From assembly GCA_902520645.1 (NCBI GenBank), contig CABYOP010000007.1, forward strand, positions 1-38,523: a DNA stretch of 38,523 nucleotides, written 5' to 3'. Made by a program: the position numbers and the translations under genes. Below are positions 29,934 to 38,523 of this stretch, piece by piece. This DNA is from an uncultured Pelagibacteraceae bacterium. Lineage in GTDB: Bacteria; Pseudomonadota; Alphaproteobacteria; Pelagibacterales; Pelagibacteraceae. The first letter of the stretch is position 1, and every line of letters starts with the position of its first letter. Below the pieces are notes generated by a model, which made no database searches, had not been told where the DNA came from, and saw only the letters and a list, made by a program, of their open reading frames with translations.

Positions 29934-30712
29934 TGGCTCAAATAAGTTTACCTAAAAATTCTGAGGTAAATAAAGGAAAATATTTCAAAGACAAGACAGG
30001 GTCAAAAAATATTCGTAAAGTTAATGTTTATAGATGGGATCCATCTACAGAAGAAAATCCAAGAATTGACACTTATGAAGTTGATATGGACAATTGTCCT
30101 TCAAAAGTTTTAGACATTTTGAACAAAATTAAAAATGAAATAGACCCAACTCTGGCATATAGAAGGTCGTGCGCTCATGGTGTTTGTGGTTCATGTGCAA
30201 TGAACATGGGAGGTAAAAATGGTCTTGCTTGTACAAAACCTCATGCTGAAATAGATGGTGATATAGACATTTATCCTTTGCCTCATTTAAAAGTGAAGAG
30301 AGATTTAATAGGTGACTTAGATGGTCTTTATAAACAGTACCAGTCTATTGAGCCTTGGTTAAAAAATAATTCATCTAAAGATACAACTGAGATTTTTCAA
30401 TCAAAACAAGATAGAGCAAAATTAGATGGTGCATATGAATGTATAATGTGTGCATGTTGTTCTACTTCGTGCCCTAGTTATTGGTGGAATGGAGATAAAT
30501 ATTTAGGACCCGCTGTACTTTTGCAGGCTTATAGATGGATTGTTGATAGTCGAGATGACGAAAGAAAAGCAAGATTAAAAAAAGTTGCTGATGAACTAAA
30601 ACTTTATAGATGTCATACTATTCTAAATTGTACCAGTGCTTGTCCTAAGGGGCTAAATCCAGCAAAAGCAATTGCTGAAATCAAGAAAATGCTAGCTACA
30701 GCTAATGTTTAA
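29933..30712 (+). CDS. sdhB: Succinate dehydrogenase iron-sulfur subunit
   Basis: [15 protein letters not shown] 2Fe-2S motif; [34 protein letters not shown]. Confidence 0.97.
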   Translation: MAQISLPKNSEVNKGKYFKDKTGSKNIRKVNVYRWDPSTEENPRIDTYEVDMDNCPSKVLDILNKIKNEIDPTLAYRRSCAHGVCGSCAMNMGGKNGLACTKPHAEIDGDIDIYPLPHLKVKRDLIGDLDGLYKQYQSIEPWLKNNSSKDTTEIFQSKQDRAKLDGAYECIMCACCSTSCPSYWWNGDKYLGPAVLLQAYRWIVDSRDDERKARLKKVADELKLYRCHTILNCTSACPKGLNPAKAIAEIKKMLATANV

Positions 30713-30751
30713 ATAGACTAATAAGTATTTTTGTTTTAAAAGATCCTACTC

Positions 30752-32245
30752 ATGAGGTTAATTGAACACTTTGTTGGCGGAAAATTATTTTCAGGTTCTT
30801 CTGATAGAAAAGGTAAAGTTTTTAATCCAGCTACAGGTGAACAAGAATCTGAGGTAAAGTTAGCGTCGAAATCAGATCTAGATCAAGCAGTTGAAATTGC
30901 CAAAAAAGCTTTTGAAACATGGTCTTTAAAGCCAGCTCTTCAAAGAGCAAGAGTAATGTTTAAATTTAAAGAATTAATTGAAAAAAATTCTGATGAATTG
31001 ACAAAACTAATTGTTTCTGAACATGGAAAAGTTTTTGAGGATGCCAGAGGCTCTTTAACAAGAGGGTTAGAGGTTGTTGAATTTGCTTGTGGAATACCTC
31101 ATTTATTAAAAGGTGAATTTTCTGAAAATGTTGGAACAAATGTTGATAGTTGGTCAATGAGACAACCTTTAGGGGTTGTTGCAGGAATTACCCCATTCAA
31201 TTTTCCTGCTATGGTTCCAATGTGGATGTTTCCAATAGCAATCGCATGTGGAAATACATTTATTTTAAAACCATCAGAAAAGGACCCGTCATGTTCTATT
31301 AAGTTAGCTCAATTGCTTACAGAAGCAGGTCTTCCAGAGGGCGTGTTTAATATAGTGAATGGTGACAAAGAATCTGTAGATGCAATATTAGAGAACTCGG
31401 ATATTAAAGCAGTAAGTTTTGTAGGCTCAACACCAATTGCTAAATATATTTATGAAAACTCAGCAAAAAATGAAAAGAGAGTTCAAGCACTAGGTGGTGC
31501 TAAAAATCATTTGGTGGTAATGCCAGATTGTGATTTAGATGGAGCAGTTAACGGTTTAATGGGTGCAGCTTATGGTTCCGCAGGTGAAAGATGTATGGCC
31601 CAATCAGTTGCGGTTGCTGTTGGAGATATTGGAGATGAGCTTGTTTCAAGATTATCTAAAAGAGCCGAAGCTTTAAAAGTTGGCCCTGGAATGGATAAAG
31701 CATCTGAAATGGGTCCTTTGGTAACAAAAGAACACCTAGAAAGAGTTAGAGGATATGTAGATTTAGGTGTTAAAGAGGGTGCTAAACTAGTTGTTGATGG
31801 AAGAGATCTTAAACTTCAAGGTTATGAGAATGGATTTTATATTGGTGGTTGTTTATTTGATCATGTCAATAAAGATATGAGAATATACAAAGAGGAGATA
31901 TTTGGCCCAGTATTATCAGTTATAAGAGTTAAAACTTTTGAAGAGGCTGCAAAATTAATTAACGATCATGAATATGGAAATGGAGTAAGTATTTATACTA
32001 GAGATGGAGATGCTGGAAGAACATTCGCTAGCAAAATTCAGGTAGGTATGGTTGGTATTAACGTACCAATACCAGTGCCGATGGCCTTTCATAGTTTTGG
32101 AGGCTGGAAAAGATCTTTATTTGGAGATAGTGCAATGCACGGCATGGAAGGAATAAAATTTTATACAAAACTTAAAACAGTAACATCTAGGTGGCCTTCT
32201 GGTATCCGTTCAAATGCGGAATTTGTAATGCCAACAATGAAATAA
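30752..32245 (+). CDS. mmsA: CoA-acylating methylmalonate-semialdehyde dehydrogenase
   Basis: MmsA-type [56 protein letters not shown] (catalytic Cys), [19 protein letters not shown]. Confidence 0.9.
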   Translation: MRLIEHFVGGKLFSGSSDRKGKVFNPATGEQESEVKLASKSDLDQAVEIAKKAFETWSLKPALQRARVMFKFKELIEKNSDELTKLIVSEHGKVFEDARGSLTRGLEVVEFACGIPHLLKGEFSENVGTNVDSWSMRQPLGVVAGITPFNFPAMVPMWMFPIAIACGNTFILKPSEKDPSCSIKLAQLLTEAGLPEGVFNIVNGDKESVDAILENSDIKAVSFVGSTPIAKYIYENSAKNEKRVQALGGAKNHLVVMPDCDLDGAVNGLMGAAYGSAGERCMAQSVAVAVGDIGDELVSRLSKRAEALKVGPGMDKASEMGPLVTKEHLERVRGYVDLGVKEGAKLVVDGRDLKLQGYENGFYIGGCLFDHVNKDMRIYKEEIFGPVLSVIRVKTFEEAAKLINDHEYGNGVSIYTRDGDAGRTFASKIQVGMVGINVPIPVPMAFHSFGGWKRSLFGDSAMHGMEGIKFYTKLKTVTSRWPSGIRSNAEFVMPTMK

Positions 32246-32255
32246 AAGGAAAATA

Positions 32256-33218
32256 ATGACAAAAATATCTTTGATTGGCGCAGGCCAAATTGGTGGAACT
32301 CTTGCTCACTTAATTGGTACTAAAGAATTAGTAAACGAAGTGGTGTTATTTGATGTAGCAAGCGGTATTGCAAAAGGAAAAGCTTTAGATATAGCGCAAT
32401 CTTCATCTGTAGATGGTTTTAATGTTAAATTTTCAGGTACTGATAATTACAAAGATATTAAGGACTCAGATGTAATAATTATTACTGCAGGTGTACCAAG
32501 AAAACCAGGAATGAGTAGAGATGATTTACTTGGAATAAATTTAAAAATTATTAAACAAGTCGCTGAAGGAGTTAAACAAAACGCCCCAAATGCGTTTGTT
32601 ATATGTATTACTAATCCATTAGACGTGATGGTTATGGCATTTCAAAAATTTTCTAGTTTATCAGCTAATAAAGTTGTGGGCATGGCAGGTATATTGGATA
32701 GTTCTAGATTTAAATTATTTTTATCTCTAGAACTAAACGTACCAGTCAAAGAGATTGAGGCGATGGTGATGGGTGGACATGGTGATACAATGGTCCCTAT
32801 GCCAAGATTTACAAAAGTCTCTGGCCGACCTTTACTTGATTTAGTTAAAGATGGAAAAATATCTCAAGAAAGACTTGAAGAAATAAATCAACGAACAAGA
32901 GATGGGGGAGCTGAGATAGTTAAGTTTTTAGAGAAAGGTTCAGCATTCTATGCTCCTGCAGCATCAGGTGTTCAAATGGCTGAAGCATATTTAAATGATC
33001 AAAAAAAATTATTACCATGTGCGGTCCAATTAAATGGAGAGTACAGTGTAAATAATGTTTATGCTGGAGTGCCTGTTATCATTGGAAAAAGTGGTGTTGA
33101 AAAAATTGAGGAAGTCAGTTTAGATGATAATGAGAAAAAAGAGTTTATGCATTCAATAGATGCAGTAAAAGCTCTTTGGGAAGCTGCATCAAAAATAGAT
33201 CCTGATCTTTCCAAATAA
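32256..33218 (+). CDS. mdh: Malate dehydrogenase
   Basis: [59 protein letters not shown]. Confidence 0.96.
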   Translation: MTKISLIGAGQIGGTLAHLIGTKELVNEVVLFDVASGIAKGKALDIAQSSSVDGFNVKFSGTDNYKDIKDSDVIIITAGVPRKPGMSRDDLLGINLKIIKQVAEGVKQNAPNAFVICITNPLDVMVMAFQKFSSLSANKVVGMAGILDSSRFKLFLSLELNVPVKEIEAMVMGGHGDTMVPMPRFTKVSGRPLLDLVKDGKISQERLEEINQRTRDGGAEIVKFLEKGSAFYAPAASGVQMAEAYLNDQKKLLPCAVQLNGEYSVNNVYAGVPVIIGKSGVEKIEEVSLDDNEKKEFMHSIDAVKALWEAASKIDPDLSK

Positions 33219-33221
33219 AAA

Positions 33222-34382
33222 ATGAACATACACGAGCATCAAGCCAAACAAATCTTAAAAAAATATGGTGCAATAGTCCCAGAAGGAGTATTTGCTTTAA
33301 ATGTTGAGGAACTGCTTGAGAAAGTAAAATCACTGAAAACTAAAAAATACGTTCTCAAAGCACAAATACATGCTGGTGGAAGAGGAAAAGCTGGAGGGGT
33401 AAAAATTTTAAATACAATTGGTGAGCTAGAATTAGCAGCTAAAGAGTTACTTGGTAAAACACTTATTACTCATCAAACAGGCCCAGAAGGAAGAAAAGTT
33501 AAAAGATTATATGTTGAAGAGTCCTCAAACATAGAAAAAGAATTTTATTTATCGTGTCTTGTAGATAGAGCTAGTTCAAAAATTGCCTTCATATCAAGTG
33601 ATCAAGGAGGCATGGATATTGAGGAAGTAGCAAGCAAAACACCAGAAAAAATTTTAACTACAAAAGTTGATATTAATGAAGAAATTTCAAATACTGATTG
33701 TGAAAAAATTATAAAAATTTTTAATTTAAATAATGATACAAAAAACCAAGCTATAAATTTAATCAAATCAATTTATAAAATGTTTATAAGCACCGATGCT
33801 AATATGGTTGAGGTCAATCCTTTGATTTTGACTAAAGAAGAAAAAATAGTTTGTTTAGATGCAAAAGTAAATTTTGATTCAAATGCCTTGTTCAGACATC
33901 CTGAAATTGTTGAGCTTAGAGATCTTAATGAGGAAGACTCAACAGAAATTGAGGCAAGCAAACATGACCTCGCATATATAAAATTAGATGGAAGTATAGG
34001 CTGTATGGTTAATGGAGCAGGCCTAGCAATGGCCACAATGGATATAATAAAATTATATGGAAAGGAGCCAGCCAATTTTTTAGATGTAGGAGGTGGCGCA
34101 TCAAAAGAAAAAGTTTCTGCAGCTCTAAAAATTATTCTTTCTGATAGGAATGTTAAAGGTATCTTAATTAATATTTTTGGGGGAATTATGAGGTGTGATG
34201 TTCTTGCACAAGGGGTAGTAGATGCTGCTAAGGAGATAAACATTAGTGTTCCTTTAGTGGTTAGACTTGCAGGTACAAATTTTAAGCAAGGTAAAGAAAT
34301 ACTTGATAATTCTGGTTTGAAGTTAATATCAGCAGAAAATTTAGATGATGCAGCTAAAAAAATTGTTGAGGCGATAAAATAA
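33222..34382 (+). CDS. sucC: Succinate-CoA ligase beta subunit
   Basis: MNIHEHQAKQILKKYG, AQIHAGGRGKAGGVK, EVNPLILT, FLDVGGGASKEKV, NIFGGIMRCDV. Confidence 0.97.
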   Translation: MNIHEHQAKQILKKYGAIVPEGVFALNVEELLEKVKSLKTKKYVLKAQIHAGGRGKAGGVKILNTIGELELAAKELLGKTLITHQTGPEGRKVKRLYVEESSNIEKEFYLSCLVDRASSKIAFISSDQGGMDIEEVASKTPEKILTTKVDINEEISNTDCEKIIKIFNLNNDTKNQAINLIKSIYKMFISTDANMVEVNPLILTKEEKIVCLDAKVNFDSNALFRHPEIVELRDLNEEDSTEIEASKHDLAYIKLDGSIGCMVNGAGLAMATMDIIKLYGKEPANFLDVGGGASKEKVSAALKIILSDRNVKGILINIFGGIMRCDVLAQGVVDAAKEINISVPLVVRLAGTNFKQGKEILDNSGLKLISAENLDDAAKKIVEAIK

Positions 34383-35258
34383 ATGTCAGTATTAGTAAAT
34401 AAAAATACAAAAGTTATTTGTCAGGGCTTCACAGGATCTCATGGCACATTCCACTCTGAACAAGCAATAAAGTATGGGACAAATCTTGTAGGTGGAGTAA
34501 CCCCTAAAAAAGGAGGCCAAAAACATTTAGAAAGACCAGTTTTTAATACAGTATTAGAGGCAAAAAATGAGGTAGGTGCAGACGCTACTATGATCTATGT
34601 TCCAGCAAAATTTGCAGCTGCTGCAATCATTGAAGCAATTGATGCATCAATAGATCTTATAGTTTGCATAACAGAAGGCATCCCAGTTCAGGATATGCTT
34701 AAAGTAAGACAAAGTTTGGCTAGCTCAAATAGTCGTCTTATCGGGCCAAACTGCCCAGGAATAATTACACCTGATGAATGTAAAATTGGAATAATGCCTG
34801 GAAATATTCATAAGAGAGGATCGGTTGGTATCGTTTCTAGATCAGGAACATTAACTTACGAGGCAGTAGCACAAACTACTGAAAATGGACTGGGTCAATC
34901 AACTTGTATTGGTATTGGAGGAGATCCAATCAACGGTACAAATTTTATAGATTGTTTAGATTTATTTTTAAATGATGATGAGACAGAGTCGATTTTAATG
35001 ATTGGAGAAATAGGGGGTACAGCAGAGGAAGAGGCATCAGAATTTGTCAAAAATCATAAAATTAAAAAACCTATAGTTGGATTTATAGCAGGAATTACAG
35101 CTCCGCCAGGTCGAAGAATGGGTCATGCAGGGGCTATTATTTCTGGAGGTAAAGGTGGGGCAAAAGACAAAATAAAAAAGATGGAAGAATGTGGGATTAC
35201 AGTTGCAGAATCACCATCAATCATTGGAAAAACATTGTTTAATAAACTGTCTAATTGA
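34383..35258 (+). CDS. sucD: Succinate-CoA ligase alpha subunit
   Basis: [63 protein letters not shown]. Confidence 0.97.
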   Translation: MSVLVNKNTKVICQGFTGSHGTFHSEQAIKYGTNLVGGVTPKKGGQKHLERPVFNTVLEAKNEVGADATMIYVPAKFAAAAIIEAIDASIDLIVCITEGIPVQDMLKVRQSLASSNSRLIGPNCPGIITPDECKIGIMPGNIHKRGSVGIVSRSGTLTYEAVAQTTENGLGQSTCIGIGGDPINGTNFIDCLDLFLNDDETESILMIGEIGGTAEEEASEFVKNHKIKKPIVGFIAGITAPPGRRMGHAGAIISGGKGGAKDKIKKMEECGITVAESPSIIGKTLFNKLSN

Positions 35259-35293
35259 AAAATACTATTAGAAGGATATATTAAGCAAAAAAG

Positions 35294-38212
35294 ATGTCTT
35301 CATCAAAAAATCTTGAATTTGAAAAAACTTCATTCTTAAATAAGTCTAATAGTGCATTCATTGAACAAATGTATCTTAAGTTTATCAATAAAGATCCTGA
35401 ATTACCTGAGAGCTGGGTAAATTATTTTGAGGGTATAGGCGAAGAGATAAAAGTTATTGCTTCAGAAATAAATGGGCCATCTTGGGGGCCTTCAAAAGTA
35501 AAAATAGATATTGATGAATTACAAAAAAAAATAGAGATAGAAGATAACAATAAAGTAAATAATGAAAAAATAGATTCATCAGAAAAATTTAATTTTCAAT
35601 TACTTGCAGACTCTAACAAAGATTCCATAAGTGCTGTTGCCTTAATACGTGCTTATAGATTGAGAGGACATTTATTAGCAAATTTAGATCCACTAGAAAT
35701 GAGAGAATCTGAGTATCTCGATGAATTACATCCTGAATTTTATGGTTTTAAAAAACAGAATTATGAAAAGAAAATTTTCTTAAATGGAGTAATTAATAAA
35801 AAATATGCAAATATTAAAGAAATACTAAAATTTTTAAAAAAAACATATTGTGGAAATATTGGTTATGAGTTTATGCATGTTTCAAATCCAGTTGAAAGAA
35901 AATGGTTTAGAGACAGAATAGAGCAAGATCAAAATGCTTTAAACTTTACGAAGAACGGTAAAGAGGCAATACTAAATAAACTTGTACAAGCAGAAGGTTT
36001 TGAAAAATTTTTAGCTACTAAATATGTTGGTACAAAAAGATTTGGTCTTGATGGAGGTGAAAGTTTAATACCAGCTCTTGAGCAAATAATTAAAATTGGT
36101 GGGCAAAACCAGATTAAAGAAGTTAAAATTGGAATGTCTCATAGAGGTAGACTTAATGTTTTGGCAAATGTGTTACAAAAATCATATAAAAGAATATTTA
36201 ATGAATTTGCAGGGGAAGTAAGCTCAGACTCTGAGGAAAGTGCAGGAGATGTAAAATACCATCTTGGTGCATCTTCAGATAGGCAGTTTGATGGAAACTC
36301 TGTTCACGTAAGTTTAACAGATAATCCCTCGCACCTAGAAGCTGTCAATCCAGTAGTTTTAGGACAAACAAGAGCAAAGCAATTTTTTCATAAAGATAAA
36401 GAAAGAAATAAAGTTATACCTATTCTTATTCATGGAGATGCTGCTTTTGCTGGCCAAGGCGTGGTAGCAGAATGTTTTGCTATGTCAGGACTTCCTGGCC
36501 ATAATACAGGCGGCACCATTCATATTATAGTAAATAATCAAATTGGTTTCACTACTAGTCCAAGATTTGCCAGGTCATCACCATCCCCATCAGATGTTGC
36601 AAAAATGGTTGAAGCTCCAATTCTTCATGTGAATGGAGACGACCCAGAAGCAGTTGTTTATGCGACTAGAATTGCTACTGAATTTAGACTGAAGTTTAAT
36701 AGAGATGTTGTAGTCGACCTAATTTGTTATAGAAGATTTGGACATAACGAAGGGGACGAACCTTCATTTACTCAGCCATTGATGTATAAAAAAATTAGAA
36801 CACATCCAAGTGTTTATAAGATTTATGGAAACAAGTTAGTTAATGAAAATTCAATTACCCAAAACCTTTTAGATCAAAATGTTAGAGGATTTAAAGATTT
36901 ATTGGACGAACAATATAAAAGTGCAAAAGATTATAAACCTAAAATAGAATGGTTTGAGGGCTCATGGTCTAGATATAAACCATCCAAAGGCAAAGATAAA
37001 AGAGGTGTGACTGGTTTTGATGAATACAAACTTAAAGAAATATCAGATAGAATTAATACCATACCTGCTGAAATTAATATTCATAAAACTATTTCTAAAA
37101 TTTTGAACATTAGAAAAAATTCAGTAGATAAAGGTTTTGATATTGATTGGTCTACAGCAGAAGCGCTAGCTTTTGGCTCTTTACTTGAAGAGGGTTACCC
37201 AGTTAGGCTCGTTGGTCAAGATTCTGGTAGAGGAACATTTAGTCAAAGACATTCAGTTTTAAGAGATCAGATTGATAATTCTAGGTATATTCCATTAAAC
37301 AATATTTCAAGCAAACAAAAAAAATTTGAAGTCGTTGATAGTTTTTTATCTGAACTTGCTGTTTTGGGATTTGAATATGGATATAGTTTAGTTGAACCAA
37401 ATACATTAACTTTGTGGGAAGCTCAATTTGGAGATTTTGCTAACGGTGCACAAGTTGTAATTGATCAATTTATAGCATCAGGAGAAAGAAAGTGGAATAG
37501 AGCCTCTGGGTTAGTAATGTTATTACCTCATGCCTATGAAGGACAAGGGCCAGAACATTCTTCTGCAAGATTAGAAAGATTTTTACAACTATGCTCAAAT
37601 GACAATATGCAAGTATTAAACTGTACTACCCCTGCTAATTATTTTCATGCTTTACGAAGACAAATGCATAGAGATTTTAGAAAGCCATTAATAATTATGA
37701 CACCAAAATCTTTATTAAGAAATAAGTTCTGCGTTTCAAATTTAAAAGATTTTAATAAAGAAAATACGTTTCATAGAATATTATGGGATCATGCAATTGA
37801 TCCAAAAGTAGATGGTTTTATTGAGCTGAAAGATAGTTCAAAGATAAAAAAAGTAATTTTATGTTCTGGAAAAATATATTTTGATCTTTTGGATGCTAGA
37901 GAAAAACTAAAAAAAGATGATGTTATAATTTTTAGAATTGAACAATTATATCCTTTTCCTGCAAAAGCTCTTGTAAATGAGTTAAAACCATACGCAAAAA
38001 ATGCAAATTTTTTCTGGTGCCAAGAGGAGCCTAAAAATATGGGTGCTTGGTTTTCAGTTAGAGATTATATCCAATGGACATTAGATAGTTTAAAGGCTAA
38101 TAATAACAAAATTTCTTATATAGGAAGAAGCCCAGATGCAAGTCCAGCAACCGGATATGCCAAAAGGCACAATTCTCAACAACAAGAAATAATAAATAAG
38201 GTTTTTGAATAA
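35294..38212 (+). CDS. sucA: 2-oxoglutarate dehydrogenase E1 component
   Basis: 972 aa; GMSHRGRLNVLANVL, GDAAFAGQGVVAE, RRFGHNEGDEPSFTQP, SGRGTFSQRHSVL, LPHAYEGQGPEHSSARLERFLQL. Confidence 0.97.
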   Translation: MSSSKNLEFEKTSFLNKSNSAFIEQMYLKFINKDPELPESWVNYFEGIGEEIKVIASEINGPSWGPSKVKIDIDELQKKIEIEDNNKVNNEKIDSSEKFNFQLLADSNKDSISAVALIRAYRLRGHLLANLDPLEMRESEYLDELHPEFYGFKKQNYEKKIFLNGVINKKYANIKEILKFLKKTYCGNIGYEFMHVSNPVERKWFRDRIEQDQNALNFTKNGKEAILNKLVQAEGFEKFLATKYVGTKRFGLDGGESLIPALEQIIKIGGQNQIKEVKIGMSHRGRLNVLANVLQKSYKRIFNEFAGEVSSDSEESAGDVKYHLGASSDRQFDGNSVHVSLTDNPSHLEAVNPVVLGQTRAKQFFHKDKERNKVIPILIHGDAAFAGQGVVAECFAMSGLPGHNTGGTIHIIVNNQIGFTTSPRFARSSPSPSDVAKMVEAPILHVNGDDPEAVVYATRIATEFRLKFNRDVVVDLICYRRFGHNEGDEPSFTQPLMYKKIRTHPSVYKIYGNKLVNENSITQNLLDQNVRGFKDLLDEQYKSAKDYKPKIEWFEGSWSRYKPSKGKDKRGVTGFDEYKLKEISDRINTIPAEINIHKTISKILNIRKNSVDKGFDIDWSTAEALAFGSLLEEGYPVRLVGQDSGRGTFSQRHSVLRDQIDNSRYIPLNNISSKQKKFEVVDSFLSELAVLGFEYGYSLVEPNTLTLWEAQFGDFANGAQVVIDQFIASGERKWNRASGLVMLLPHAYEGQGPEHSSARLERFLQLCSNDNMQVLNCTTPANYFHALRRQMHRDFRKPLIIMTPKSLLRNKFCVSNLKDFNKENTFHRILWDHAIDPKVDGFIELKDSSKIKKVILCSGKIYFDLLDAREKLKKDDVIIFRIEQLYPFPAKALVNELKPYAKNANFFWCQEEPKNMGAWFSVRDYIQWTLDSLKANNNKISYIGRSPDASPATGYAKRHNSQQQEIINKVFE

Positions 38213-38218
38213 ATTGTA

Positions 38219-38523
38219 ATGAGTGAAAAAATTGTAGTTCCTGCACTTGGTGAGAGTATAACCGAAGCAACAGTGGCTAAATGGTTAAAAAATGCAGGAG
38301 ACTCTGTTGATGCAGATGAACCAATAGTTGAACTTGAAACAGACAAAGTAAATTTAGAAGTCCCCTCTCCAATAACAGGAGTATTAACTGAAATAAATTC
38401 TAAAGACGGGTCAGTAGTGGAAGTGGGAGCTTTACTAGGTTCTGTTTCTGAAAATGGCAGTGGCGTCAAACCCAGCACCACAAAGAATGAGGAAGTTAAA
38501 AAACAAGAGATCGAACCTAATGA
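38219..38523 (+). CDS. sucB: 2-oxoglutarate dehydrogenase E2 (dihydrolipoamide succinyltransferase), N-terminal part, truncated by window end
   Basis: Translating from ATG 38219: [56 protein letters not shown] (lipoyl domain); open to the window end, so absent from the ORF track. Confidence 0.95.
   Translation, partial: MSEKIVVPALGESITEATVAKWLKNAGDSVDADEPIVELETDKVNLEVPSPITGVLTEINSKDGSVVEVGALLGSVSENGSGVKPSTTKNEEVKKQEIEPN

Noticed and set aside
33773-34243. 156-aa minus-strand ORF inside sucC
   Set aside because: Fully antisense to a confidently identified sucC; arises from reverse-frame codon bias.
38176-38481. 101-aa minus-strand ORF at the window end
   Set aside because: Antisense to the clear SucB lipoyl domain reading on the + strand from 38219.
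1-38523. Genomic island, prophage, defence system or BGC
   Set aside because: No integrase, transposase, tRNA, phage, toxin-antitoxin or nuclease-like genes; content is core metabolism, transport and translation.

Overview
AT-rich, gene-dense alphaproteobacterial chromosome segment with the look of SAR11/Pelagibacterales: tiny intergenic gaps, mostly + strand genes, many ATGA/TAATG overlaps. In order: (1) 3' end of a zinc-type alcohol dehydrogenase; (2) a five-gene ABC importer with two different ATPases (GlpSTPQV-like layout); (3) a Tat-dependent TRAP transporter (DctP/Q/M) followed by an amidase, a 58-aa membrane protein, an EamA/DMT transporter, an alpha/beta hydrolase and a secreted hypothetical; (4) ftsY and dapF on the minus strand, divergent from ffh; (5) ffh-rpsP-trmD-rplS-leuCDB; (6) a DMSP-demethylation-type cluster (dmdC, dmdB, alpha/beta hydrolase, dmdA); (7) asd, then sdhCDAB-mmsA-mdh-sucCD-sucA and the truncated start of sucB. 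I saw no tRNA/rRNA, CRISPR, phage or insertion elements. The best candidates for follow-up are a compact three-hairpin structured RNA just upstream of ffh (14834-14914), a complementary asymmetry in the two ABC ATPases, an alpha/beta hydrolase embedded in and translationally coupled to the dmd cluster, and stem-loops placed directly after both transporter binding-protein genes. Much of the window is ordinary core genome.
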